Under the pieces are notes generated by a model. It was not told the DNA's origin and ran no database searches. It worked only from the letters and a program-made list of their open reading frames with translations. A stretch of 64,000 nt of DNA from Streptomyces rhizosphaerihabitans (GTDB taxonomy: Bacteria; Actinomycetota; Actinomycetes; Streptomycetales; Streptomycetaceae): the NCBI RefSeq assembly GCF_025399795.1, contig NZ_JAODTZ010000001.1, forward strand, positions 62,001 to 126,000. The letters run 5' to 3'. Shown piece after piece: positions 15,678 to 24,271 of this stretch (position 1 is its first letter; every line of letters starts with the position of its first letter). Position numbers and translations under genes: made by a program.

Positions 15678-16778
15678 TCAGCGCGCGATGTCCCCGTATC
15701 CCTCGATCTCCTGGGGGCCCCTCGTGCCGGGGCCCACGTAGTGCGCGGACGGGCGCACCAGACGGCCCGTGCGCTTCTGCTCCAGGATGTGCGCCGACCA
15801 GCCCGCGGTACGGGCGCACGTGAACATGGACGTGAACATGTGCGCCGGGACCTCGGCGAAGTCGAGGACGATGGCCGCCCAGAACTCGACGTTCGTCGCG
15901 AGGACACGGTCCGGGCGGCGGGCGTGGAGCTCGGCGAGGGCGGCCTTCTCCAGGGCCTCGGCGATCTCGAAGCGGGGGGCGCCCAGCTCACGCGCGGTGC
16001 GGCGCAGCACCCGCGCGCGCGGGTCCTCGGCGCGGTACACGCGGTGGCCGAAGCCCATCAGGCGTTCGCCCTTGTCGAGGGCGTGCCGGACGTAGGCGTC
16101 GGCGTCCCCGGTGCGCTCGATCTCCTCGATCATGCCGAGGACGCGGGAGGGGGCGCCGCCGTGCAGCGGACCCGACATGGCCCCCACGGCGCCGGAGAGC
16201 GCGGCGGCGACGTCCGCGCCCGTCGAGGCGATCACGCGCGCGGTGAAGGTGGAGGCGTTCATGCCGTGCTCGGCGGCCGAGGTCCAGTAGGCGTCGACGG
16301 CGGCGACGTGCTTGGGGTCGGGCTCGCCGCGCCAGCGGATCATGAACCGTTCGACGACGGAGTGGGCCTTGTCGATCTCGTTCTGCGGGACCATCGCGAG
16401 GCCCTGGCCGCGGGCGGACTGGGCGACGTACGACAGGGCCATGACGGCGGCGCGGGCGAGATCCTCGCGGGCCTGCTTCTCGTCGATGTCGAGGAGGGGT
16501 TTGAGGCCCCAGACGGGGGCGAGCATGGCGAGCGCGGACTGCACGTCGACACGGATGTCGCCGGAGTGGACGGGGATCGGGAACGGCTCGGCGGGCGGCA
16601 GACCGGGGTTGAAGGCGCCGTCGACGAGGAGTCCCCAGACGTTGCCGAAGGAGACATGGCCGACGAGGTCCTCGATGTCGACGCCCCGGTACCGGAGAGC
16701 GCCGCCCTCCTTATCCGGTTCGGCGATCTCCGTCTCGAACGCGACGACTCCTTCGAGTCCGGGTACGAAGTCGGACAT
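15678..16778 (-). CDS. Citrate synthase homologue with Asp-to-Glu change at the catalytic base
   Basis: The 366-aa protein has the citrate synthase fold: His in [12 protein letters not shown], His in [25 protein letters not shown] and the C-terminal [13 protein letters not shown]. Where most family members read NVDF with the catalytic Asp, this one reads NVEF, so the base is Glu. The protein is about 366 aa, shorter than full-length TCA-cycle citrate synthases (about 430 aa). It is usually annotated as a second citrate synthase in Streptomyces; (methyl)citrate formation or another Claisen condensation is possible. The ATG at 16778 follows GAGGAG. It is divergent from pdxH. Confidence 0.8.
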   Translation of the reverse strand: MSDFVPGLEGVVAFETEIAEPDKEGGALRYRGVDIEDLVGHVSFGNVWGLLVDGAFNPGLPPAEPFPIPVHSGDIRVDVQSALAMLAPVWGLKPLLDIDEKQAREDLARAAVMALSYVAQSARGQGLAMVPQNEIDKAHSVVERFMIRWRGEPDPKHVAAVDAYWTSAAEHGMNASTFTARVIASTGADVAAALSGAVGAMSGPLHGGAPSRVLGMIEEIERTGDADAYVRHALDKGERLMGFGHRVYRAEDPRARVLRRTARELGAPRFEIAEALEKAALAELHARRPDRVLATNVEFWAAIVLDFAEVPAHMFTSMFTCARTAGWSAHILEQKRTGRLVRPSAHYVGPGTRGPQEIEGYGDIAR

Positions 16779-17118
16779 CAGGCGGCTCCTCGTGATGTGT
16801 ACGACGGATGGTGTTGTGGGGGGGGGTGTGCCTGCCCCTGTGCCCTTGTCCGGGCGACGGTCGGCGATGTGCGGTCCGCGCACCGGCCGCACGGTCGTAT
16901 ACGAAGACTCCCGAATGCTCCTCGAACAGTCTCCGCCGACTCGCGGTCCGAAAGCGGTCACCCCGGTGATGCCCCGTACGGCTGGTCCTCCAACCGGAAC
17001 GGCACCAGCACGATATCTCCGAGTGCCACCTTTGGGGAGAGTGCGCGGCACTGAGTGCCACTGCGTGATGAAGCACACCCACCTCCGTGAGCGGGCCCGG
17101 ATACGGCAGGATGACCGC
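16779..17118. other. Divergent promoter region between the citrate synthase homologue and pdxH
   Basis: These 340 nt hold the two divergent upstream regions. A run of G residues near 16816-16826 is notable. CAGGAT at 17107-17112 ends 6 nt before the pdxH GTG, consistent with a leaderless pdxH mRNA. No coding sequence was seen. Confidence 0.45.
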
Positions 17119-17862
17119 GTGAACGATCGTTTCCCGGACGAATCCACGACCGAGCCCCTCATCCAGCGCGCGGCCGAGGCCGCCGAGGCCGCGGACGAGG
17201 AGATCGCCGCCGACCCTGCCGCCATGCGGGCGCACTACCGCGCCGAGGGCCTCGACGAGGGCGGTCTCGCCGCGCACCCCATGGAGCAGTTCTCCCGCTG
17301 GTTCAAGCAGGCGGCGCAGGCCGCGGTGCACGGATTCGTGCACGAGCCGAACGCGATGGTCGTCTCCACGGCGGACGCCGAGGGCCGGCCCAGCTCCCGC
17401 ACGGTACTGCTCAAGCAGTACGACGAGCAGGGCTTCGTCTTCTACACCAACTACGACTCGCGCAAGGCCGACGAGCTGGCCCGGAACCCGTACATCTCGC
17501 TGCTCTTCCCGTGGCACCCGATGGCCCGCCAGGTGATCGTCACCGGGACGGCGCGGCGCACCGGACGGGACGAGACCGCCGCGTACTTCCGCACCCGCCC
17601 GCACGGCTCCCAGCTGGGCGCCTGGGCGAGCACGCAGTCCACGGTCATCTCCTCGCGCACGGAGCTGGACGTCTCGTACGCCGAGCTGAGCGCCCGCTAC
17701 CCGGAGGGCGAGCAGGTGCCGGTGCCGCCGCACTGGGGCGGTTTCCGGATCGCCCCGCAGACGGTCGAGTTCTGGCAGGGCCGCGAGAACCGGCTCCACG
17801 ACCGGCTCCGCTACGCGGCCGAGCCCGACGGCAGCTGGCGGATCGAACGCCTCAGCCCCTGA
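17119..17862 (+). CDS. pdxH: Pyridoxamine 5'-phosphate oxidase
   Basis: FMN-dependent enzyme making pyridoxal 5'-phosphate from PNP/PMP. The 247-aa protein has [19 protein letters not shown], then FMN- and substrate-binding motifs [20 protein letters not shown] and [31 protein letters not shown], and the C-terminal [24 protein letters not shown] that binds PLP. The N-terminus is about 30 residues longer than in E. coli. GTG at 17119 is preferred because a -10-like CAGGAT lies 6 nt upstream; a later ATG at 17224 would also keep the whole fold. PLP supply would serve enzymes such as SerC in this window. Confidence 0.9.
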   Translation: MNDRFPDESTTEPLIQRAAEAAEAADEEIAADPAAMRAHYRAEGLDEGGLAAHPMEQFSRWFKQAAQAAVHGFVHEPNAMVVSTADAEGRPSSRTVLLKQYDEQGFVFYTNYDSRKADELARNPYISLLFPWHPMARQVIVTGTARRTGRDETAAYFRTRPHGSQLGAWASTQSTVISSRTELDVSYAELSARYPEGEQVPVPPHWGGFRIAPQTVEFWQGRENRLHDRLRYAAEPDGSWRIERLSP

Positions 17863-17966
17863 CCGGCGGGCGGGAGCGGTACCGGCCGCCGAACCCCTGA
17901 CCTGCGGGCGAGCGGTACCGCCAGCCGCTCAGCCCCTGGCCTGCGGGAAGGCCGTACCGGCCGTCG
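17851..17966. repeat. 38-39-bp tandem triplication beginning with the last codons of pdxH
   Basis: Three units start at 17851, 17890 and 17928, each opening with a copy of CTCAGCCCCTGACC, the final Leu-Ser-Pro-stop of pdxH, and continuing with GCGGGCG...GCGGTACCG. Each copy retains ACCCCTGA- or GCCCCTGG-like remnants of the stop region. The pattern is another 3'-end-seeded array in convergent space. Confidence 0.75.
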
Positions 17967-18123
17967 TTCGCCACCGGCCGCCATCACCGCTCGGGCGCGC
18001 CGGCCCCGGGCGGTCCGCCGCCTCAGCGCTCTCGCCTCCGGGCGTTCTGCCCCTCGGCGCGCTCACCTGCGCGCATTGAGCGCCCGGGCGCGCTGCCCCT
18101 GGACATCCGCCCCCTCGGCACGC

Positions 18124-18732
18124 TCAGCCCAACGCCTCCTCCACGATCGCGCCCCATTGCTCGACGACCCGCTCGCGGCGCGCGGCGTCGTCGGTGAGCA
18201 GGTTCGCGAGGCCGAGGCCGCGCGCCATGTCGAGCAGGCCCTGCACCGTCTCGCGCACCCCGGGCCGGGATTCGTCCGCGCCCAGCAGGTCCACCGCGAT
18301 GCGGTGGCTCTCGCGGCCTACGCGGGCTTCCAGTTCGGTCACCCGGGACCGGAGCTGGTCCTCGTTGGAGGCCGCGACCCACAGGTGCAGGGCGGCCCGG
18401 AACAACGGCCCGGTGTAGAGGCCGACGAGGGCCGCGACGACGACACGCCGGTCGGCGGGGCCGTCCGGGAACAGGGCGCGCAGGGCGGTGGAGCGTTCCT
18501 CGGCGACGTACTCGACCGCAGCCGTGAAGAGGTCCTCACGGGTCGGGAAGTGGTGCTGGGCCGCGCCCCGGGACACCCCGGCGCGCTCGGCGACGACGGA
18601 GACCGTGGAGCCCGCCCAGCCGTGCTCGGCAAGGCAGGCCACGGCGGCGGCCAGGAGCCGCTGCCGGGTGGCCCGGCTGCGGTCCTGTTTGGGGACGTGC
18701 GGAGTACGTGCCGCGTGTTCCGTCGTGCTCAC
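18124..18732 (-). CDS. TetR-family repressor at the end of the CoA-ester operon
   Basis: This 202-aa regulator has the TetR helix-turn-helix (ATRQRLLAAAVACLAEHGWA, AGVSRGAAQHHFPTREDLF) and a helical ligand-binding C-terminus. GTG at 18732 overlaps the preceding enoyl-CoA hydratase stop as GTGA, so it is made as the last product of the eight-gene operon. It should repress its own operon, most likely at the CAAGC-GT-GCTTG palindrome upstream of the first gene (28441-28452), with an acyl-CoA intermediate as inducer by analogy with AtuR-type regulators; these last points are inference. Confidence 0.85.
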   Translation of the reverse strand: MSTTEHAARTPHVPKQDRSRATRQRLLAAAVACLAEHGWAGSTVSVVAERAGVSRGAAQHHFPTREDLFTAAVEYVAEERSTALRALFPDGPADRRVVVAALVGLYTGPLFRAALHLWVAASNEDQLRSRVTELEARVGRESHRIAVDLLGADESRPGVRETVQGLLDMARGLGLANLLTDDAARRERVVEQWGAIVEEALG

Positions 18733-19463
18733 ACCACCCATGCGGGATCCCGTCGTTCGAGGAAGGCCGTCATCCCCTCGCGGGCCTGCGCGGAGGAGAA
18801 CAGCCGGGCCGAGAGCGCGGTCAGGTCCGCCGCGTCCCGGTCGAAAGCCTCCAGCACCTTAGCCGTGAGCAGCGCCTTCGTCTCGGCGAGGGCTTCGGGG
18901 GCCGCTCTGCGCAGTCCGTCCAGAACGGGCGCGAGTACGGCGTCCACGTCGTCGCCGGCCGCCGTCAGGAGCCCGGTGCGGACCGCCTCGGCGGCGTCGA
19001 AGCGCTCGCCGGTGAGGTAGTAGCGGGCGAGTGCGCGCGGGTCGGCGCGGGGCAGCAGCGGGAGCGAGATCACGGCGGGGGCGACCCCGATGCGTACCTC
19101 GGTGAAGGCGAAGCTCGCCTCCGGGCCGGCCACCGCGAGGTCGCAGGCCCCGAGCAGGCCGAGGCCGCCCGCCCGGACGTGTCCGCTCACCCGGGCCAGG
19201 ACGGGCTTGCGCAGTTCGACGATCTGCCGCAGGAGGCCGACGAAGGCCTCCGGGGGCGGGGGGTCGCGCAGGTCGGCGCCCGCGCAGAAGGTGTTCCCGG
19301 TGTGGGTCAGGACGACCGCGCGTAGGTCGTCGTCCTTGCCGCAGCGGGTGAGGGCGTCGGCGAGCTCGCCCACGAGGACGGCCGACAGGGCGTTGCGGGT
19401 GTCCGGCGAGTCCAGGGTGAGGGTGGTGACGCCGCGCTCGTGCGCCGCGTGGACGACGGTCAT
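18729..19463 (-). CDS. Enoyl-CoA hydratase, LiuC/AtuE-like
   Basis: The 244-aa crotonase-fold protein has NTFCAGADLRD (oxyanion and CoA region), SGHVRAGGLGLLGACDLAVA and FAFTEVRIGVAPAVIS. The first catalytic Glu of ordinary enoyl-CoA hydratases (GGxxEL) is Gly here, while the second (TEV) is kept. This combination with VRIGxAPAVIS is what I associate with 3-methylglutaconyl-CoA and isohexenylglutaconyl-CoA hydratases. It would hydrate the product of the carboxylase in this operon. The start ATG at 19463 overlaps the ligase stop as ATGA. Confidence 0.75.
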   Translation of the reverse strand: MTVVHAAHERGVTTLTLDSPDTRNALSAVLVGELADALTRCGKDDDLRAVVLTHTGNTFCAGADLRDPPPPEAFVGLLRQIVELRKPVLARVSGHVRAGGLGLLGACDLAVAGPEASFAFTEVRIGVAPAVISLPLLPRADPRALARYYLTGERFDAAEAVRTGLLTAAGDDVDAVLAPVLDGLRRAAPEALAETKALLTAKVLEAFDRDAADLTALSARLFSSAQAREGMTAFLERRDPAWVV

Positions 19464-21025
19464 GACAGGCCTCGCAGTTCGCGGCGCAGGATCTTTCCGG
19501 AGACCGCCCTCGGGACCGTGTCGATGAAGGTGACGAGACGGACCCGCTTGTACGGGGCGACGCGCTCGGCGACGTGCATCATCACCTCTCCCTCGGTGAG
19601 GTCGGCGGCGGAGGGCTGGCGCACCACGAAGGCGTGCGGGACCTCGTTGTTGTCCTCGTTGTAGGCGCCGATGACAGCGGCGTCGGCGATGCCGGGGTGG
19701 GTGAGCAGCAGTGCTTCCAGTTCGGCGGGGGCGACCTGGAAGCCCTTGTACTTGATGAGTTCCTTGACGCGGTCCACGACGAACAGCCAGCCGTCCGCGT
19801 CCACATGGCCGACGTCGCCGGTGTGCAGCCAGCCGTCCGGGTCGATCATCGCGGCGGTCGCGTCGGGGCGGCCCAGATAGCCCTTCATGACCTGGGGACC
19901 CCGGACCACGATCTCGCCGGCCTCTCCGACACCGAGGTCCTTGTCCGGGTCGTCGAGGGAGACGATGCGCATCTCGGTGCCCGCGACGAGCTTGCCGACC
20001 GTCCCCGGGGGCGGGTTCTCGGCGTCCAGCGGTACGACGTGCGTGCCGGGCGACAGCTCCGTCATGCCGTACGCCTGGCCCACCGGCGGCAGCCCCAGCC
20101 GGGCCGAACAGGCGGCCGCCAGCGCGGCGTCCAGGGGAGCGGCCGAGCAGACGATGTACTTCAGGGACGACAGGTCGTACTCCGCGACCGCCGGGTGCTT
20201 GGCGAGCGCCAGGACGATCGGCGGCGCCACGTACAGACCGGTGATGCGGTGCTTCTGGATCGCGCCCAGGAAGGTGTCGAGTTCGAAGCGGGGCAGCACC
20301 ACGACGGTGGCGCCCTGTCGCAGGGGCGCGTTCATCAGGGCCGTCAGCCCGTAGATGTGGAAGAACGGCAGCACGGCGAGGATGCGGTCGCCGGGGTTCA
20401 TCGGCATGGCCGGCGAGAGCTGGGCGAGGTTGGTGGCTATGGAGCGGTGGGTGAGCATCACGCCCTTGGGGACGCCGGTGGTGCCCGAGGAGTACGGGAG
20501 CGCCGCCACGTCCTCCACCGGGTCGATGTCGACCTGCGGTTCGGGAGCGGTGCTGCCCAGCAGGTCGGCCAGCGAGCGGTGCCCCGGCGCCTGGTCGCAC
20601 ACGAAGATCTCCCGTACGCCGCCCGCGAGTTCGGCGGCCTGCCGGGCCGCCTCCAGCAGCGGCGAGACGGTCACGATCCAGCGGGCCGAGGAGTCTTTCA
20701 GCTGTTTGGCGAACTCCTCGGGCGTGGCGAGCGGGTGCACGGTCGTGACCGACGCCCCCGCGCGCGTGGCCCCGTAGAAGACCGTCGGGAAGGCGATGGT
20801 GTTGGGGCTGTGCAGGGCGAGCACATCGCCCTTGCGCAGTCCCGCGTCGGCGAACGCGGCGGCCAGCCGCCGGTGGTACTGGTCGAGTTGGCCGTAGGTG
20901 AGCGTGGTGCCGTCGACGCCGTCGACGAGCGCGGGCGTCTCGCCGCGCTCGGCGGCGTGGCCCAGGACGGCGTCGTGGATGGGTTCCTCGACGGCCGGTA
21001 CATCTGCGTACTCGCTGCGGAACAC
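19460..21025 (-). CDS. AMP-forming acyl/aryl-CoA ligase (4-coumarate:CoA ligase-like)
   Basis: The 521-aa protein has the ANL superfamily motifs: P-loop YSSGTTGVPKG, YGMTELSPGTH, GWLHTGDVGHVD, VKELIKYKGFQVAPAELE, and the catalytic Lys in RAVSGKILRREL. It should activate a free acid to its CoA ester for this operon. The usual annotation is 4-coumarate:CoA ligase, but the context (carboxylase plus AtuA-like protein) favours a branched or terpenoid acid. The GTG start at 21025 follows a perfect AGGAGG, 17 nt after the preceding stop. Confidence 0.8.
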   Translation of the reverse strand: MFRSEYADVPAVEEPIHDAVLGHAAERGETPALVDGVDGTTLTYGQLDQYHRRLAAAFADAGLRKGDVLALHSPNTIAFPTVFYGATRAGASVTTVHPLATPEEFAKQLKDSSARWIVTVSPLLEAARQAAELAGGVREIFVCDQAPGHRSLADLLGSTAPEPQVDIDPVEDVAALPYSSGTTGVPKGVMLTHRSIATNLAQLSPAMPMNPGDRILAVLPFFHIYGLTALMNAPLRQGATVVVLPRFELDTFLGAIQKHRITGLYVAPPIVLALAKHPAVAEYDLSSLKYIVCSAAPLDAALAAACSARLGLPPVGQAYGMTELSPGTHVVPLDAENPPPGTVGKLVAGTEMRIVSLDDPDKDLGVGEAGEIVVRGPQVMKGYLGRPDATAAMIDPDGWLHTGDVGHVDADGWLFVVDRVKELIKYKGFQVAPAELEALLLTHPGIADAAVIGAYNEDNNEVPHAFVVRQPSAADLTEGEVMMHVAERVAPYKRVRLVTFIDTVPRAVSGKILRRELRGLS

Positions 21026-21042
21026 GGTTCCTCCTAGAGCGC

Positions 21043-22233
21043 TCAGTACGACTTGGGCAGGCCCAGGGTCTGGTGGGAGACGTAGTTGAGAATCATCTCC
21101 CTGCTGACGGGTGCGATACGAGACACGCGCGCCGCGGTAATCAGGGAGGCGAGGCCGAACTCCCGGGTGAGGCCGTTGCCGCCGAGGGTGTGCACCGCCT
21201 GGTCGACGGCCCGCACACAGGCCTCCCCCGCCGCGTACTTGGCCATGTTGGCGGCCTCCCCCGCCGCGATGTCGTCCCCGGAGTCGTACAGGAACGCGGC
21301 CTTCTGCATCATCAGACGGGCGAGTTCGAGCTCGATGTGGGCCTGTGCGAGCGGGTGGGCGATGGCCTGGTGGGCGCCGATCGGAGCCTTCCAGACCGTG
21401 CGGTCGCGGGCGTACTCGACGGCCCTGGCGAGCGCGAAACGGCCCATGCCGATCGCGAACGCGGCCGTCATCACCCGCTCCGGGTTGAGCCCGGCGAACA
21501 GTTGCAGCAGCCCTGCGTCCTCTCCCCCACTGCCGAAAGCGTGGGAGGGGCCCCCACCGACCAGCGCGTCGGCCGGCAGCCGCACCTCGTCCAGGGTGAG
21601 CTCGAACTGCTTCTCGGCACTGGCCAGTTCCATGTCGATCTGCCGCCGCCCGAATCCCTCGGTGTCGCGCGGGACGATGAACAGGCAGGGCTTGAGACTG
21701 CCGGTGCGGGCGTCCTCCGTGCGGCCCACGATGAGCGTCGCGTCGGCGATGTCGACGCCGGAGATGAACACCTTGCGGCCGTTCAGGACCCAGTCGGTGC
21801 CGTCGCGGCGGGCCGTCGTGGTGATCCGGTGCGAGTTGGACCCGGCGTCGGGCTCGGTGATGCCGAACGCCATGGTGCGGGTGCCGTCCGAAAGGCCCGG
21901 CAGCCACTGCCGCTTCTGCTCCTCGGTGCCGAAGCGGGCGATGACCGTGCCGCAGATGGCGGGCGAGACGACGAGCATCAGCAGCGGGCAGCCCGCCGCG
22001 CCCAACTCCTCCAGCACGATGGACAGTTCCGCGATGCCGCCGCCTCCGCCGCCGTACTCCTCCGGGAGGTTCACCCCGAGGTAGCCGAGCTTGCCCGCCT
22101 CGGACCAGAGCTCGTCGGGGTGGCCGCCCTCGGCGACGACCTTGGTCATGTACTCACGGCCGTAGCGCTTGCCGAGAGCGGCGACCGCGGAACGGAGCGC
22201 CTTGTGTTCATCGGTCTCTGTGACAGGGCTCAT
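21043..22233 (-). CDS. Acyl-CoA dehydrogenase (isovaleryl/citronellyl-CoA dehydrogenase-like)
   Basis: This 396-aa FAD enzyme has GITEPDAGSNSHRITTTARRD (FAD and substrate loop), VLNGRKVFISGVD, and HTLGGNGLTREFGLASLITAARV. The Glu normally found as YEGT near the C-terminus is absent (RIAPVSREM), whereas a Glu is present in GLNPERVM, the position used as base in isovaleryl-CoA dehydrogenase. Residues around GGGPSHAFGSGGEDAG (about 226-241) come from a copy of a palindromic Streptomyces element inserted in frame (21521-21560). The start ATG at 22233 follows GAGGAG. A 119-nt gap from the biotin carboxylase stop is the largest in the operon. Confidence 0.82.
   Translation of the reverse strand: MSPVTETDEHKALRSAVAALGKRYGREYMTKVVAEGGHPDELWSEAGKLGYLGVNLPEEYGGGGGGIAELSIVLEELGAAGCPLLMLVVSPAICGTVIARFGTEEQKRQWLPGLSDGTRTMAFGITEPDAGSNSHRITTTARRDGTDWVLNGRKVFISGVDIADATLIVGRTEDARTGSLKPCLFIVPRDTEGFGRRQIDMELASAEKQFELTLDEVRLPADALVGGGPSHAFGSGGEDAGLLQLFAGLNPERVMTAAFAIGMGRFALARAVEYARDRTVWKAPIGAHQAIAHPLAQAHIELELARLMMQKAAFLYDSGDDIAAGEAANMAKYAAGEACVRAVDQAVHTLGGNGLTREFGLASLITAARVSRIAPVSREMILNYVSHQTLGLPKSY
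21521..21560. repeat. Palindromic GC-rich element inserted in frame within a coding sequence
   Basis: The stretch TCTCCCCCAC-TGCCGAAAGC-GTGGGAGGGG-CCCCCACC resembles intergenic elements at about 31018 and 60513 in this window (CTCCCCCAA...GGGGG types). Here it adds about eleven residues to the acyl-CoA dehydrogenase between LPADALVG and EDAGLLQLF without breaking the frame. Confidence 0.6.
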
Positions 22234-22352
22234 GACGGCTCCTCGGTACGGAGGTTCGGTACGGAAATTGCTGCCTGTACGTAGCTGTTCGCGCCCGCGC
22301 GGCGGACACCCGCGCGGTGGTGCGGTCGGCGCCCCGGTGACGGGGCGCGCTC

Positions 22353-24263
22353 TCACCGGGTGTCGCCCCCGGCTGCCGGTTCCTGCGCTGCCGGTTCCTG
22401 CGCGACCCCGTCCTGCGCCGTCTCCTCCCGCACGACGGCCAGCAGCGCGCCCACCTCCACCTGCTGTCCGACCACGGCGTGCAGGGCGGTGAGCGTGCCC
22501 GCCGCCGGCGCCGAGATCCTGTGCTCCATCTTCATCGCCTCCAGCCACAGCAGCGGTTCCCCCGCCCGCACGGCCGCGCCCTCGGCGAGCCCCTCGGCCA
22601 CCCGGACCACGGTGCCCGGCATCGGCGCGAGCAGCGAACCCGGAGCCCGGTCCGCGGCCGGATCGGGGAAGCGGGGGAGCTCGGTCAACGCGGTGGCGTT
22701 CACGAAGACCTGGCCGTCCGCGTACCGCGTGACCTCGAACGTCCGCCGCACACCGGCCACTTCGAGGACGACGCGGCCCGCGTCGGCGTGCACCACGCGC
22801 ACCCCGTCGGCCGCGAGTCCCTCGCGCGTGTGCCGGTAGGCGGCCTCGTGCTCGGCGCCGTGCATCCGGTAGCGCTTGGTATGCGGCTGCGACGCCAGGT
22901 TCCGCCAGCCGCCGAACCTGGACCGGCCGTGCCCGTCGGCCAGGGCGGCGGCCAGCGGGGCGTACGGATCGGGGGCCGGCACGGTCAGCGCGGCGAGGTG
23001 ACGGTCGTAGAACCCCGTGTCCATCCGGGCCCCGGCGAACTCCTCGTGCCGCAGCGACCGTACGAGCAGATCCCGGTTGGTGACCGGGCCGTGGACCGTG
23101 GACCGCTCCAGGGCGCCGGCCAGTTTCCGCACGGCCTCGGCGCGGGTGCCGGCGTGCGCGACGACCTTCGCGAGCATCGGGTCGTAGTGGACGGAGACCG
23201 AGTCCCCGTCGGTGAACCCGGTGTCCAGCCGGACGCCGTCCGGGACGGCGATCCGGTGCAGGTTGCCCGTCTGCGGCGCCCACGCGCCCGCCGGGTCCTC
23301 CGCGTACAGCCGGGCTTCCACGGCGTGGCCGCGTGCGGGCGGGGGCTCGCTCTCCAGCCGCTCCCCCTCCGCGACCCGCAGTTGCAGGGCCACCAGATCG
23401 ACCCCGAACACTGCCTCCGTCACCGGGTGTTCGACCTGGAGGCGGGTGTTCATCTCCAGGAAGTGCGCGGTGCCGTCGGCCACCAGGAACTCGACCGTGC
23501 CGGCGCCGACGTAGTCCACGGCGCGGGCGGCGCGTACCGACAACTCGTAGAGCGTGTGCGTGAGTTCGTCTCCGAGCCCGGGAGCGGGCGCCTCCTCGAT
23601 CACCTTCTGGTGGCGCCGCTGGAGGGAGCAGTCCCGTGTGCCGAGCGGCCAGACCGTGCCGTGCGTGTCGGCCAGGATCTGCACCTCGACGTGCCGGCCG
23701 CCCTCCACGTACGGCTCGACGAACACCTCGCCGTCCCCGAAGGCGCTCAGCGCCTCCGCGCGGGCCGCCTCCAACTCGGTTTCCAGATCCGCCAGTTCGC
23801 GGACGATCCGCATCCCGCGCCCGCCGCCGCCCGCGGCGGCCTTGACCAGCACCGGCAGGTCCCCGGCGGTGACGCGCTCCAGGGGCGCGAGCCCCATCAG
23901 CTTCTTCGCCCGGGTCTTGGAGGCCATCGCCTCGATCGCCTCCGGCGACGGACCGACCCACACCAGCCCCGCGTCGATCACCGCCCGCGCGAACCCGGCG
24001 TTCTCCGACAGGAACCCGTACCCCGGGTGCACGGCGTCGGCGCCCGCGTCCAGCGCGGCCCGCACGATCAGATCACCCCGCAGATACGTCTCCGCGGGCG
24101 TGTTGCCCGGCAACCGCACCGCCGCGTCCGCCACCCGCGCGTGCAGGGCGTTCTCGTCGGCGTCCGAATACACCGCGACGGTGCGCACCCCCGCCTCGCG
24201 GCAGGTACGGAAGACCCGGCAGGCGATCTCGCCCCGGTTGGCGACCAGCAGACTCGAAATCAC
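22353..24263 (-). CDS. Acyl-CoA carboxylase alpha subunit (biotin carboxylase + BCCP)
   Basis: The 636-aa protein begins SSLLVANRGEIACRVFRTCR (biotin carboxylase N-domain). It continues with the ATP-grasp domain (VKAAAGGGGRGMRIV, HVEVQILADTHG, EMNTRLQVEHPVTE) and ends with a biotinyl domain whose biotin Lys lies in WLEAMKMEHRIS. It carboxylates biotin for the neighbouring beta subunit and resembles MccA/LiuD/AtuF in layout. GTG at 24263 lies 8 nt beyond the beta-subunit stop with GAGGGA upstream. The extreme C-terminus contains a small 15-nt duplication that encodes QEPAAQEPAA. Confidence 0.9.
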   Translation of the reverse strand: MISSLLVANRGEIACRVFRTCREAGVRTVAVYSDADENALHARVADAAVRLPGNTPAETYLRGDLIVRAALDAGADAVHPGYGFLSENAGFARAVIDAGLVWVGPSPEAIEAMASKTRAKKLMGLAPLERVTAGDLPVLVKAAAGGGGRGMRIVRELADLETELEAARAEALSAFGDGEVFVEPYVEGGRHVEVQILADTHGTVWPLGTRDCSLQRRHQKVIEEAPAPGLGDELTHTLYELSVRAARAVDYVGAGTVEFLVADGTAHFLEMNTRLQVEHPVTEAVFGVDLVALQLRVAEGERLESEPPPARGHAVEARLYAEDPAGAWAPQTGNLHRIAVPDGVRLDTGFTDGDSVSVHYDPMLAKVVAHAGTRAEAVRKLAGALERSTVHGPVTNRDLLVRSLRHEEFAGARMDTGFYDRHLAALTVPAPDPYAPLAAALADGHGRSRFGGWRNLASQPHTKRYRMHGAEHEAAYRHTREGLAADGVRVVHADAGRVVLEVAGVRRTFEVTRYADGQVFVNATALTELPRFPDPAADRAPGSLLAPMPGTVVRVAEGLAEGAAVRAGEPLLWLEAMKMEHRISAPAAGTLTALHAVVGQQVEVGALLAVVREETAQDGVAQEPAAQEPAAGGDTR

Positions 24264-24271
24264 GAGATCCC

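Noticed and set aside
21521-21560. Frameshift in the acyl-CoA dehydrogenase at the inserted element
   Set aside because: The insert keeps the frame and conserved motifs resume in phase on both sides.
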